From: Sporolactobacillus pectinivorans
GTDB taxonomy: Bacteria; Bacillota; Bacilli; Bacillales; Sporolactobacillaceae
Assembly: GCF_002802965.1 (NCBI RefSeq)
Contig: NZ_NXGA01000001.1
Span: 3,436,388 to 3,500,387, forward strand
Direction of reading: 5' to 3'
Length of the DNA: 64,000 nucleotides
The notes beneath the pieces were generated by a model. The model did no database searches. It was not told the origin of the DNA and saw only the letters and a program-made list of their open reading frames with translations. Both the position numbers and the translations under genes were made by a program. This document shows positions 45,970 to 54,470 of this stretch, in pieces (within the stretch, counting starts at the first letter, position 1; each line of letters opens with the position of its first letter).

Positions 45970-46560
45970 TCAATAGTTGTGATCATCCAGTACTTCAAAG
46001 AGTGCTGCTTCGAATTCTTCCTGCTCTGATCCGGTTGTGATGTCTCCCGGCAACACGTTCAGATAATGGGCCAGACCTTGAATCGTCTTTTGCAAAATAA
46101 TTTCGGATTCCGCCTGCTCCAAAAGCTCAATGATGATCCGGTAAGTGTCCATGTAAGGGTGCTTGTCGACCTGCTCCAGCGTTTCTTTAAACCTCTGGAT
46201 CAGTTTTTCTTTTTCAATGCTTCGTTCGATCTTATTGATCTCTTCTTTATCATAGATCGGCACGGATTCCAGTTTATCAGCGCCTCGCCTGAGGACGTGT
46301 TCATGCCGTTCAATGATTGGCTGAAGCTCTTTTTTCAGTTTTTCTTTCTGAATCTCCAGCTTTTCAATTTCATTGAGTTCCTTGGAAAAATAGCTGCTAT
46401 CGATATGAAAAAATTTCTCAAGCGTCGGCAGATATTTTTTCGGTATATTTTGCTTGCCTTTAAGCCACAGATTTATATTTTGTTTCTTTATGCCTAATTG
46501 ATCAGCCAGCTCAAGCTGCTGCATGTTGTAGAGCCCAAGCATATATTCCAAGCCTATCAA
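45970..46560 (-). CDS. XRE-type helix-turn-helix regulator upstream of hsdM
   Basis: About 196 residues. The N-terminal helix-turn-helix is [20 protein letters not shown] and [19 protein letters not shown] (about residues 14-55). A long charged coiled-coil helix follows (residues about 60-130), then a helical tail. TTG 46560 with GGTGG upstream is the likely start, as the promoter predicts a transcript start near 46600; the longer frame would begin in the operator. It probably represses its own promoter and so the hsd operon, in the manner of controller proteins. The long tail is unusual for C proteins. Confidence 0.72.
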   Translation of the reverse strand: MIGLEYMLGLYNMQQLELADQLGIKKQNINLWLKGKQNIPKKYLPTLEKFFHIDSSYFSKELNEIEKLEIQKEKLKKELQPIIERHEHVLRRGADKLESVPIYDKEEINKIERSIEKEKLIQRFKETLEQVDKHPYMDTYRIIIELLEQAESEIILQKTIQGLAHYLNVLPGDITTGSEQEEFEAALFEVLDDHNY

Positions 46561-46588
46561 TCCATCACCACCCACGTGGGCATCACAT

Positions 46589-46636
46589 ATTGTCTCGGTT
46601 AATATTATTTTAAAACCGATTATTGACCGAGTCAAT
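46589..46636 (-). promoter_or_regulatory. Promoter and paired operators of the XRE-hsd operon
   Basis: On the minus strand TTGACT (46630-46635), 17 bp, then TAAAAT (46607-46612) form a near-consensus sigma-A promoter. The palindrome ATTGACCGAGTCAAT at 46622-46636 covers the -35 box. A copy with two differences, ATTAACCGAGACAAT (minus-strand reading), lies at 46589-46603 over the predicted start point. Centres are 33 bp apart, about three helical turns. This layout fits cooperative repression by the adjacent XRE protein. Confidence 0.75.
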
Positions 46637-46923
46637 ATTTTCTGCTATTTTAATGTTGTTGTGTTGTTACACATTTCATTTTTTATCGCGGCACTGGAAT
46701 GCTTGTCGAAGAAACTCACTTACTCTGCTCCGAATGATCCTTTATCTTTTTCTATTATGGTCAAATTACTGGCAAGACTCAACAAAACGGACGTAACTTT
46801 TTGTTTATTCATCTGGAATGTTTTTTAATATTCATTCCATCCATTTCAGAGAAAAGGTGGATGCTAACGTTTCAGATTATTAAATTGAACATGAACATCT
46901 AATATTTCAAAGGAGGCATTACC

Positions 46924-47151
46924 ATGCAATTATCCATCGTTCCACTCAATAAATGCGATCATATTTCCGAACTTACCGACCGTTCAAAAGAAGATCTGTT
47001 AAAAGCAATTGAGCATATGCAGCTCGAAATTGATCGTCTCAAAGAATCAAAACTGGCTATCGATACCGCGAAGAGGATTATCATCTCTGAGCAATTGGAA
47101 GGCATGAAACAAGCACTTGCTCTTACAGGTCATGCTTTGATTTATAAATAA
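46924..47151 (+). CDS. Small coiled-coil protein of unknown function
   Basis: A 75-residue protein with a strong AAGGAGG site seven bases before ATG. It is mostly one long amphipathic helix (KEDLLKAIEHMQLEIDRLKE, then SEQLEGMKQALALTG). No Spo0E or other small-protein motif was recognised. It is divergent from the XRE-hsd operon and upstream of the sigma-factor gene. Confidence 0.65.
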   Translation: MQLSIVPLNKCDHISELTDRSKEDLLKAIEHMQLEIDRLKESKLAIDTAKRIIISEQLEGMKQALALTGHALIYK

Positions 47152-47446
47152 AATTTACCGATAAAAGGACAAATATAGAGTGATTTTTATCCATGAACGA
47201 AAAATTAAAAAGAAATTTTCAATGTTTATTTTAAATAGTAACTATTATGTCATTTTGAAAGGATATTTCGAGCAATTTGACGAAATATCTTTATTGATAC
47301 TTTCCGATCATGCCTGTTTTCCAATGAAATTTCCAATCCTTCTGACTGAATAAATTCTGTTACCAGCTGAGGAGTGTTGCTTTACGATAACACAATATAA
47401 ATTCAATCTAAAAAGCATCCTTTCAAAAGTTTTCGTAAATAAAGTA

Positions 47447-48562
47447 TTGCCTTATGATCTTGATGAAACATTAGACACTCTCGTAAAAGCACACTATTTG
47501 TTAAGTAAGGACCAGTTTTTAAAGTTCTATGCAAATCAACCAAATCAATTTTGGAAGGATATTCAATCATTAGGTTTTGTACGTGATAAAAAGAGCACCG
47601 AAGGAACAGCAAGCATAGACGAAGAAAAAGATTTTGACGATGATGATTTTGATATAGATGATTTCTTGGAATCAGATGAATTTAAAAAAAGATCTGAGAT
47701 TGAAAAAATTGAAGATAATACATTCCGCAGGAACTCGGAATTCATCAAGGATTATCAACAGTTTGGACACGGTGATTCTAAACAAATAGAGCGTCTAAAC
47801 ACCATTTTTGTGATCAACCAAAGACTCGTAAATAAAATTGCTCTGCGATATAAACAAATGATTCAAGGTACATGTCTTGATTATGATGATTTGATTTCAT
47901 TTGGAAATGCTGGACTCTTTAAAGCAATAGATAGATTTGTGCCAGATATGGGGTATCAATTTTCCACCTATGCAACTTGGTGGATCAGGCAATCTATCAC
48001 AAGAGGTATTGCAGATGAATCCAGGCTCATACGGTTACCTGTCCACCTGCATGAAAAGATCATGAAAGTGAAAAATGTAGAGATGCGTTATGAAAATGAA
48101 CATGGCGGAATTGACGTGGAAGATCTATGCAAATCTCTAGATATGAGTCAAACTGATTACTGGAAACTTAAGCGTATCACCTATCAATTTGACCATATGC
48201 CTCGCTTAGAAACACTAGTTGGCAGTGACGGGGAAACAGAACTTCAGGATCTACTACCAATAAATTTGACTTTGGGATCTCAAATCACCCCCCCGGAATT
48301 TATGCTTACTCCAGACGAACAATTTGAAAAGAAGGAACTTCATCATGAAATTGAAAAGCTTATGGATTGTCTAAAACCAAGAGAAATTGATGTGATAAAG
48401 TTACGGTTTGGAATTGATCATCCTGAAATGATGACCTTAGAGGAGATTGGAAAGATGTTTCATTTGACCCGTGAAAGAATTCGTCAGATAGAAGCGAAAG
48501 CTTTAGGCAAGTTAAGATATAAAATGAGAAAAAATAATTTGAAAGAATTTATTAAAGGGTGA
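47447..48562 (+). CDS. Sigma-70 family RNA polymerase sigma factor (RpoD-like), helicase-linked
   Basis: A 371-residue sigma factor. Residues 1-100 are unknown and end in a very acidic stretch (DDDDFDIDDFLESDEF). Region 2 (about 145-200) has LDYDDLISFGNAGLFKAIDR, FSTYATWWIRQSITR and DESRLIRLPVHL; region 3 follows; region 4 (about 320-360) has LKPREIDVIKLRFGI and LEEIGKMFHLTRERIRQIEA. These parts recognise -10 and -35 boxes. It overlaps the RecQ-like helicase gene. The marked TTG lacks a good ribosome site, and the open frame extends to 47354, so the true start is uncertain. Not the housekeeping sigma, given context and acidic insert. Confidence 0.8.
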   Translation: MPYDLDETLDTLVKAHYLLSKDQFLKFYANQPNQFWKDIQSLGFVRDKKSTEGTASIDEEKDFDDDDFDIDDFLESDEFKKRSEIEKIEDNTFRRNSEFIKDYQQFGHGDSKQIERLNTIFVINQRLVNKIALRYKQMIQGTCLDYDDLISFGNAGLFKAIDRFVPDMGYQFSTYATWWIRQSITRGIADESRLIRLPVHLHEKIMKVKNVEMRYENEHGGIDVEDLCKSLDMSQTDYWKLKRITYQFDHMPRLETLVGSDGETELQDLLPINLTLGSQITPPEFMLTPDEQFEKKELHHEIEKLMDCLKPREIDVIKLRFGIDHPEMMTLEEIGKMFHLTRERIRQIEAKALGKLRYKMRKNNLKEFIKG

Positions 48563-48567
48563 ATTTA

Positions 48568-51500
48568 ATGTCTCTCATTCAAACAAAAAGTGAAGAAATA
48601 CACAAATATACGGATAACACAAAATCAACTTTGATTGTTTTTGAAGGCTTTTCAACTGAAGAACTTGTTCAAGAACCGAAAAAACTATTTTCAGTTCCTT
48701 TAACTGCTAAAATCAATGATCTAATTGGTATAAAAAAAGAGATGTTGATTGAAGTCATTGACCAGAGAAATCAATTAGACAATGTCTTGTGGTGCACATT
48801 CGAGGAATATATCACAGTCAATAATGATGTGTCGCTTGATAACTTTTATTCAGTTATTCTTATAAAAAACAATTTATATGACTCTTTATTTCCATATAAT
48901 GGTACAATGCAGGACGTGTTCACTTCATATAAAGAACTTTATGAATATGATGATGACGAGTTAACAGAGGCTCAGCAAGAGCAATTAAACATCATCTCAA
49001 GGTATTATGGAAAGATTTATTATAATGAATTAAATGATAGATACTACATTACCTATATTACTCTTGATCTTGAAAATGCCCATCAAGTTTTGTATTACGA
49101 TCCTTCAAATCTTGCTCCCATCAAGTATCAAGAAGATCCAGAAATAGACGACAATACATATGTTTTCGAACTTACTGATAGTGAAGATTCTTTTTTGTCT
49201 TTTACAGCTAAAGTGCAAACTGAATTTAATTATAAGAATGTTTGTGTCTACTTCGTGGATGACCGAAACAATTTACCTCATCACTACGATCAAAGATTAT
49301 CTATGATTTATCAAATACTGAATGAAAAAGTAAACATCATTCTTTCTAGTAAGAAGATGGAAATTCGACAAATACCTAATTTAATTAACTATCTGGATCT
49401 ACTTAATAAATATTGGGGTTATGAAAGTTTCAGATTATTAAAGACGTATAAAGATGTTGAGAGTTCAGGAAATGAAACTGTTAACGTCAGTCAGGCACAA
49501 ATTATTGATGACATCGTCGAACAAGCATCCATTGCTATGACGGCTCAAGAAGATAAAACGGCAAGGGATATTTATGTGACATCACCTACAGGGGCTGGGA
49601 AATCGATCATGTTTCAAATTCCTGCCCTCTATCTAGCTGAAAAATACAGAGAACAAGGCTTTTTAACCATTGTTATATCCCCTCTTATTGGACTAATGGA
49701 TGATCAGGTTAAGAGTCTTGAGAAGAAGAATATTAAAAACGCGAAAACGATAAACTCAGGCATCTCACCAGTTGAAAAGGAAGAAATAAGAGACCGTGTT
49801 CAAAATGGCGAAATAGATATTTTATATATTTCCACTGAAACGCTCTTAAGTCGATCTGATATTGAGATGTTGATTGGAAAAAGGAGATTAGGACTTTTTG
49901 TCATTGACGAAGCACATATCGTTACGACTTGGGGCAAATCTTTCCGAGCCGATTATTGGTATTTAGGTTCATATCTTTCGAAACTAAGGAAGAAACAAAA
50001 ATTTCCGATAGCCACTTTTACGGCTACTGCGATATATGGCGGCCCTGAAGATATGTATTCTGAGACACGGGATAGTCTTCATATGGTGAACCCTATTGCC
50101 TACTTTGGTTATGTAAAACGTGATGATCTCATGTTGCACGTTCAATCATCAAGAAAAGAATTTGAAAAATACTCTAATGACTATCGAAAAGCAAAATTTG
50201 ATTTATTAAGCAGAAGGTTAAGAGGCTACAGTCACAAAGGTGAAAAAACACTGGTTTATTTTCCAACAGTCCGTTTGTTAAATGGTTTTTACTATCACTT
50301 ACAACAGTTTGAAGAAAAACTAATCACAAAAACAGTACGTTACTACGGCCCTCTGGATAAGGATGAAAAGAAAGGTAATTTTGAAGCCTTTCTGAATGGT
50401 GATGCGAGAGTCATGCTCGCTACCAAGGCATTTGGAATGGGAATAGATATTCCTGATATAAATAATGTTTACCATTATGCACCGACTGGAAATGTCATTG
50501 ACTATGTTCAGGAAATCGGACGTGCTGCTAGAGATCAACAATTAACAGGCCATGCCTATTTTGATTATTTAAACAAAGATTTTACCGAAGTCAAACGACT
50601 TTACGGATTATCAGCTGTAAAAAAGAGCGAAGTGATTGAAGTCATGAAGAAAATTCTTGATCTTTACTTTTCGAAAAAATCGAGAAATATAGTCGTTAGT
50701 GCGGATGATTTTTCCTATATTTTTAATCGAGGAAATCATAATGATGATGATATCGATAATAGGCTAAAAATCACATTGCTGACAATTGAAAAGGGATTCG
50801 AGAAGCAGATGGAATATTCGCCAATTGTGGCGCGCCCTAGAGCCATATTCGCTCAAGAAACAGTTATGCTCAGTCAAGAGGGTAAGAAGTTGGCTGAGAC
50901 TTCAAATTATAAGCCTTACTTGGAACCAATTATGTTGTTGGATGACAAGAATTATTTTTCTGGTATCTATAAATTTGATATTAAATCGCTCTGGGAAAAG
51001 CGATACAGCAAGTATTCATTTGCAAAATTTAAATTCTTGATGTTTTCAGATCCAGACTCCTTGAGGGATAACAAATTATTTCAGCAAATCAATCCCGCAT
51101 TGAAAATAACGATTGACCTCAAAAATAAAGATGTATCTACAGTGATGTCTGATTTTAATAATTTTTTACAAACTATCGAAGGATTTTTAAGAACCCAAGC
51201 TTATTCTGGAGACTTTTTTAATGAAAATCAACTTGGTGGATTTTTAAATGAACATTTCGGCATTTCAAATAAATATAAAGCGATTGGTCTAGCAAATGTA
51301 TTTTTAAATGGAATGGTTCGTATTACATCATTAATGAACCAGCAAAATAGCAGGTTCATAGTGACAAGAGCAGATCAGGAGACCTCGTACAAAGTAAACT
51401 CAAACTATATCAACTACTTAAACTTACTTGAGGAAGTACAAAAGAGGCTATATAAAAACCAGTCATTTTTTCAGCAACAAGATAGCAACTTTACTTTTTA

Positions 51501-51879
51501 CAGAGCTCGCTCTAAAAATGACATCAATTTTGAGGAATTTCTTATTGTTCTGGGCTTATCTGAATCACTGGATTTGATTAATTACGAAATTGCTGGTGGG
51601 AACAATCCTCAGATCTATATACGCATCAACAGTGTTTACCCAATAGACCGAGCAATTCATTCACCCCAGAAGTATACAAATGCAATTATGAGTGAAGTTT
51701 ATCTGAAACACAAAATCAGTATGGTGATGCTCAACTATCTGTTTACTCTACCCAAAGAACCTGAAAATGGTCCCAAAAAAGAACAGATAAAAAACTATAC
51801 AAAAAAGTTTTGGGATATTATTGAAGACTACTTTCTTGGCAGACTTCCTGATGTTGTGAAACAAAATTTAAGAAGTTGA
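48568..51879 (+). CDS. RecQ-like SF2 helicase with long unknown N- and C-terminal regions
   Basis: A 1103-residue protein. Residues 1-310 match nothing I recognise. The helicase core spans about 330-690: Walker A SPTGAGKSIMFQIPALYLAE, LTIVISPLIGLMDDQV, DEAH box LFVIDEAHIVTTWGKSFRAD, motif III FTATA, motif V TKAFGMGIDIPDI and motif VI QEIGRAARD. The block order and W-G-x-x-F-R after the DEAH box are RecQ-like. No RQC zinc-binding or HRDC domain is evident; the last 400 residues are unknown and helical. ATG 48568 with AAGGGTGA upstream is preferred. It is coupled to the sigma-factor gene, suggesting a joint function, probably in defence. Confidence 0.82.
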   Translation: MSLIQTKSEEIHKYTDNTKSTLIVFEGFSTEELVQEPKKLFSVPLTAKINDLIGIKKEMLIEVIDQRNQLDNVLWCTFEEYITVNNDVSLDNFYSVILIKNNLYDSLFPYNGTMQDVFTSYKELYEYDDDELTEAQQEQLNIISRYYGKIYYNELNDRYYITYITLDLENAHQVLYYDPSNLAPIKYQEDPEIDDNTYVFELTDSEDSFLSFTAKVQTEFNYKNVCVYFVDDRNNLPHHYDQRLSMIYQILNEKVNIILSSKKMEIRQIPNLINYLDLLNKYWGYESFRLLKTYKDVESSGNETVNVSQAQIIDDIVEQASIAMTAQEDKTARDIYVTSPTGAGKSIMFQIPALYLAEKYREQGFLTIVISPLIGLMDDQVKSLEKKNIKNAKTINSGISPVEKEEIRDRVQNGEIDILYISTETLLSRSDIEMLIGKRRLGLFVIDEAHIVTTWGKSFRADYWYLGSYLSKLRKKQKFPIATFTATAIYGGPEDMYSETRDSLHMVNPIAYFGYVKRDDLMLHVQSSRKEFEKYSNDYRKAKFDLLSRRLRGYSHKGEKTLVYFPTVRLLNGFYYHLQQFEEKLITKTVRYYGPLDKDEKKGNFEAFLNGDARVMLATKAFGMGIDIPDINNVYHYAPTGNVIDYVQEIGRAARDQQLTGHAYFDYLNKDFTEVKRLYGLSAVKKSEVIEVMKKILDLYFSKKSRNIVVSADDFSYIFNRGNHNDDDIDNRLKITLLTIEKGFEKQMEYSPIVARPRAIFAQETVMLSQEGKKLAETSNYKPYLEPIMLLDDKNYFSGIYKFDIKSLWEKRYSKYSFAKFKFLMFSDPDSLRDNKLFQQINPALKITIDLKNKDVSTVMSDFNNFLQTIEGFLRTQAYSGDFFNENQLGGFLNEHFGISNKYKAIGLANVFLNGMVRITSLMNQQNSRFIVTRADQETSYKVNSNYINYLNLLEEVQKRLYKNQSFFQQQDSNFTFYRARSKNDINFEEFLIVLGLSESLDLINYEIAGGNNPQIYIRINSVYPIDRAIHSPQKYTNAIMSEVYLKHKISMVMLNYLFTLPKEPENGPKKEQIKNYTKKFWDIIEDYFLGRLPDVVKQNLRS

Positions 51880-51914
51880 TGCTCGTTCAAATATCTAAAG
51901 GAATGAGGATTCCT

Positions 51915-52301
51915 ATGTCCAAATCGATAAAAGAAGTTTCCGAATCACTGCACATACCGGAGTCGTCCATCCGCTATTACGATCAGCAGAGGCTTCTGCC
52001 TTTTGTGGCCAGAGATAAGAACGGCTACAGACAATTTAAAGAAGAAGATCTTTTCTGGCTTGAACTTGTTCGCTGCATGCGTTCGACGGGTATGTCAATC
52101 AGTACGCTCAGGCATATTGCGCAGCTACATATGGAGGGGCCGGATACACTTGAAGAAAGAGAGCAGATTTTTATTGAGCAAAAACAGCGTTTGTTCAATG
52201 AAAAGCAACGGATCGATGAAGCCGTTGCCAAGGTGGATAAGAAGCTGGACATGCTGAAAGAGATGAAGAAAAAAGAAGCTGCTAAAGTCAGTCATGCGTA
52301 A
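51915..52301 (+). CDS. MerR family transcriptional regulator
   Basis: A 128-residue protein. The N-terminal winged helix (SIKEVSESLHIPESSIRYYD, then RDKNGYRQFKEEDLFWLELV) is typical, with a coiled-coil dimer helix from about 85. No cysteine-rich metal site is seen in the C-terminus. ATG 51915 is chosen with GAGG 6 bases upstream. It begins shortly after the helicase stop but with its own site. Most similar in layout to YraB/AdhR-type aldehyde-responsive regulators, though this is loose. Confidence 0.83.
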   Translation: MSKSIKEVSESLHIPESSIRYYDQQRLLPFVARDKNGYRQFKEEDLFWLELVRCMRSTGMSISTLRHIAQLHMEGPDTLEEREQIFIEQKQRLFNEKQRIDEAVAKVDKKLDMLKEMKKKEAAKVSHA

Positions 52302-52374
52302 GCGCTGAGGCTTGCCTTAAAGCGAGGTTTAAGGAATATAATGATTCTACTTTATGGAAGGGAATGATCACGCC

Positions 52375-52752
52375 ATGGCATCTTTAATTGACTGCCAAAC
52401 GATCCAAAAAAATTTTAACCGAAGTGTTTCGGCAGGCTTAGCATTGCCCGAAACAGCACCAGAAGGAACAAAAGTCTTGGTCGAAAGCGGGCCAATTAAA
52501 ATTAAGCTGACGGTTTCAAACGGAGAAGTTGAAAAGATTGTTATCTATTCCGCGAAAGCGCAGACACCAGAGTTTGATGAAACGTTTGAAGGTTTTGAAG
52601 GCGGGTTGAACATTTCTAATATCAAATTATTTTATGCCTACCAGGAATCGGTTAAAAATGCTTCAACGACAACAACTGTTTCAAAAAATGTCAAAGTGAC
52701 TTATGTCACAAAAAGTGCCGATGATCTGACCGCAACCTTTGAAGTTAAATAA
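52375..52752 (+). CDS. Unknown 125-residue protein, paralogue 1
   Basis: A small beta-rich protein (VLVESGPIKIKLTVSNGEVE, KIVIYSAKAQTPEFDETFEG, LFYAYQESVKNASTTTTVSK). No signal peptide or known domain was recognised. It has a close paralogue at 56253-56630 with about 80 percent identity by eye and a conserved upstream region. Both copies are followed by the same kind of terminator and then by an LtrA-like gene. ATG 52375 is used because the paralogues share MASL at that point, with GGAAGGGA upstream. Confidence 0.7.
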   Translation: MASLIDCQTIQKNFNRSVSAGLALPETAPEGTKVLVESGPIKIKLTVSNGEVEKIVIYSAKAQTPEFDETFEGFEGGLNISNIKLFYAYQESVKNASTTTTVSKNVKVTYVTKSADDLTATFEVK

Positions 52753-52761
52753 GTTTCGTTT

Positions 52762-52788
52762 GCCAATGCGAGTCCGTATTGGCTTTTC
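52762..52788 (+). terminator. Terminator after paralogue 1
   Basis: The stem GCCAAT/ATTGGC is followed by TTTTCTT. The same structure follows the second copy at 56641-56667. Confidence 0.75.
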
Positions 52789-52849
52789 TTATCAAGTTAT
52801 GGTGAAATGAAGATGTTCTGGACAAGCCAGTGAGTGGGAGGTTGAGAAA

Positions 52850-53905
52850 GTGGCAGAGAGAATAATCGGGAAAAAAGAAGTCAGCAATCATACGATCCCC
52901 CTGGTCAATCTGGCAGAGTACTTAATGATGATGCTCGTATTCTGGACCATCTGGACTTATCAGACCGTCTATGCGAATCGCTTCCTGAAAGAGGATCTCG
53001 TCAACTCTCTGTTTCTGATTTTCGATATGTTCTGGGTTGTGATCCTTTCGCAATCTCTAAACGAACATTTTGCATCCACTCATTTCACCTTCGCCGGATC
53101 AACGTCCATTCTGTTTTTAAGCATCGCCTTTCAGTACTATCTGCAGGTGAAGCGTGCTGATTCTCCGGAACGGAAAAAACTAGCCTTACAATTATCCGTG
53201 CTGCTTACAGTGATTAGCCTGATCGGCTTTGTGACCATTCTCCCCTTTCCGGCTCCCTATCCCATGCGTTTTGCCATTTATGCTGTGTCGATCTTCACTG
53301 TCGCTTTCTATCCGCTGTTCATGAAACAGACACTGACTGATTTTTCAACGCAGTTTGATCATCTAACCGAACGGTATTCGCTTTTTACCTTATTGCTGTT
53401 TGGCGAAGCAGTGATTGCCATCGCACAAACAGTCACTATTCATCATTTCAGACCGGAGAGCGTTTTCTATTTTGTGGTCATTGCGCTGCTTTTTACAGTC
53501 TATATCATTAACTATGAATTGGGCATTAACCGGAGAACCAAGACTGCCGGCTTGGTTTTAATTCATCTTCATTATTTTATTTTCTTAGGGATTAATTTAA
53601 TGACCGCATTATTGGAACTGTTTATCCTGAAGGAACTGAATACCACTTTCTTTGTCATCATCTTTGACATCAGCGCAGTCCTTTTCATTTATTCTATGTT
53701 GGCCCTGCTGATCACTTATCCCAAGAAGAACACACACATTACCATAAAAGAATTCACAGTAATTTCCGCTTTGAGCTTAATCTGGATTGTATTAAGCGTT
53801 CTATTGAAAAATAGTGCGTTAACGTTTTTAGCTGCCTTAACACTTATTTTGATTATATTGGCTGCATACTGGTGGCGTGTCATTCTGCAGTCGGCGCACA
53901 AATGA
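52850..53905 (+). CDS. LtrA-like membrane protein, copy 1, internally deleted
   Basis: A 351-residue polytopic membrane protein of the low-temperature-requirement A family, with about nine spans. Compared with the second copy, it jumps from KKEVS directly to NHTIPLVNLAEYL; 25 residues (75 bp) are absent. The lost part holds the family's N-terminal signature (ELFYDLIFAYAIS) and the first span. The frame stays open, so the protein may still be made but topology would be inverted or altered. GTG start with GGGAGG 8 bases upstream. LtrA function is unknown beyond growth at low temperature in Listeria. Confidence 0.8.
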   Translation: MAERIIGKKEVSNHTIPLVNLAEYLMMMLVFWTIWTYQTVYANRFLKEDLVNSLFLIFDMFWVVILSQSLNEHFASTHFTFAGSTSILFLSIAFQYYLQVKRADSPERKKLALQLSVLLTVISLIGFVTILPFPAPYPMRFAIYAVSIFTVAFYPLFMKQTLTDFSTQFDHLTERYSLFTLLLFGEAVIAIAQTVTIHHFRPESVFYFVVIALLFTVYIINYELGINRRTKTAGLVLIHLHYFIFLGINLMTALLELFILKELNTTFFVIIFDISAVLFIYSMLALLITYPKKNTHITIKEFTVISALSLIWIVLSVLLKNSALTFLAALTLILIILAAYWWRVILQSAHK

Positions 53906-54032
53906 AAAGTTCGCCCCCAAAGAATAATCAAATCAGAGATTGACAAAAGACTCTTATAGTGATTGAATAAAACCTAATCCCTTCTGAGAGGATAATCATT
54001 GATGAAACGATTGCACATGGCTCAATCATATT

Positions 54033-54163
54033 ATTATAGCTTCTATTACTTTAGATAGCGTTCGTGTCCACTCCGGATACGAACGCAAGCTTGCGTTTAG
54101 TATCTAGAGTTGGGAAGCTATAATGATCTGACCAACTAGATGCGAAAGATTAAATCTAATTGG
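54033..54163. repeat. Nested and alternative hairpins between LtrA copy 1 and the IS element
   Basis: An outer 11-bp stem (ATTATAGCTTC 54033-54043 with its complement 54114-54124) encloses a 9-bp stem (54049-54057/54101-54109). Inside, GCGTTCGT/ACGAACGC (54058-54065/54079-54086) competes with a perfect 16-bp palindrome AACGCAAGCTTGCGTT (54082-54097). A further hairpin follows at 54132-54163. The exclusive pairing choices look like an RNA switch or a folded single-strand DNA site. No ORF of note lies here. Confidence 0.6.
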
Positions 54164-54210
54164 CTGCCATTACAAACGGGATATTGAATTTCACTCTACT
54201 AATAACTCGT

Positions 54211-54249
54211 AACCAGTTAGATTTAATGATCTGACTGGTTATTTTATTA
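54211..54249 (+). terminator. Terminator-like hairpin before the IS element
   Basis: A 12-bp stem AACCAGTTAGAT with ATCTGACTGGTT (one mismatch), loop TTAATG, then ATTTTATTA. It probably ends transcription from LtrA copy 1 or from the hairpin region. Confidence 0.7.
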
Positions 54250-54408
54250 CACTTTTTTCGGAAAAGGAGCACGGAAAGCATGATGAAAGCGAACAGGGTC
54301 AGACTAAGTTTTGTTTTATATCTTAATTACTCAAGTTTCGGAGTTGAAAATCAGGGTTGAACCCTGATGCTATCTAGGAGGAAGGCGAATACGATCCTGA
54401 AAAAAAGA

Positions 54409-54470
54409 AGAAAACATCCTTCTTATCTGGTAAAATATAGGCACCACACCAACCAGAAAGGATGTTTTCT
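54409..54470 (+). promoter_or_regulatory. Hairpin that can hide the transposase ribosome site
   Basis: A perfect 13-bp inverted repeat, AGAAAACATCCTT (54409-54421) and AAGGATGTTTTCT (54458-54470). The right arm is the ribosome binding site and ends at the transposase ATG. In read-through transcripts the stem would block translation, as known for IS10 and other elements. Confidence 0.7.
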
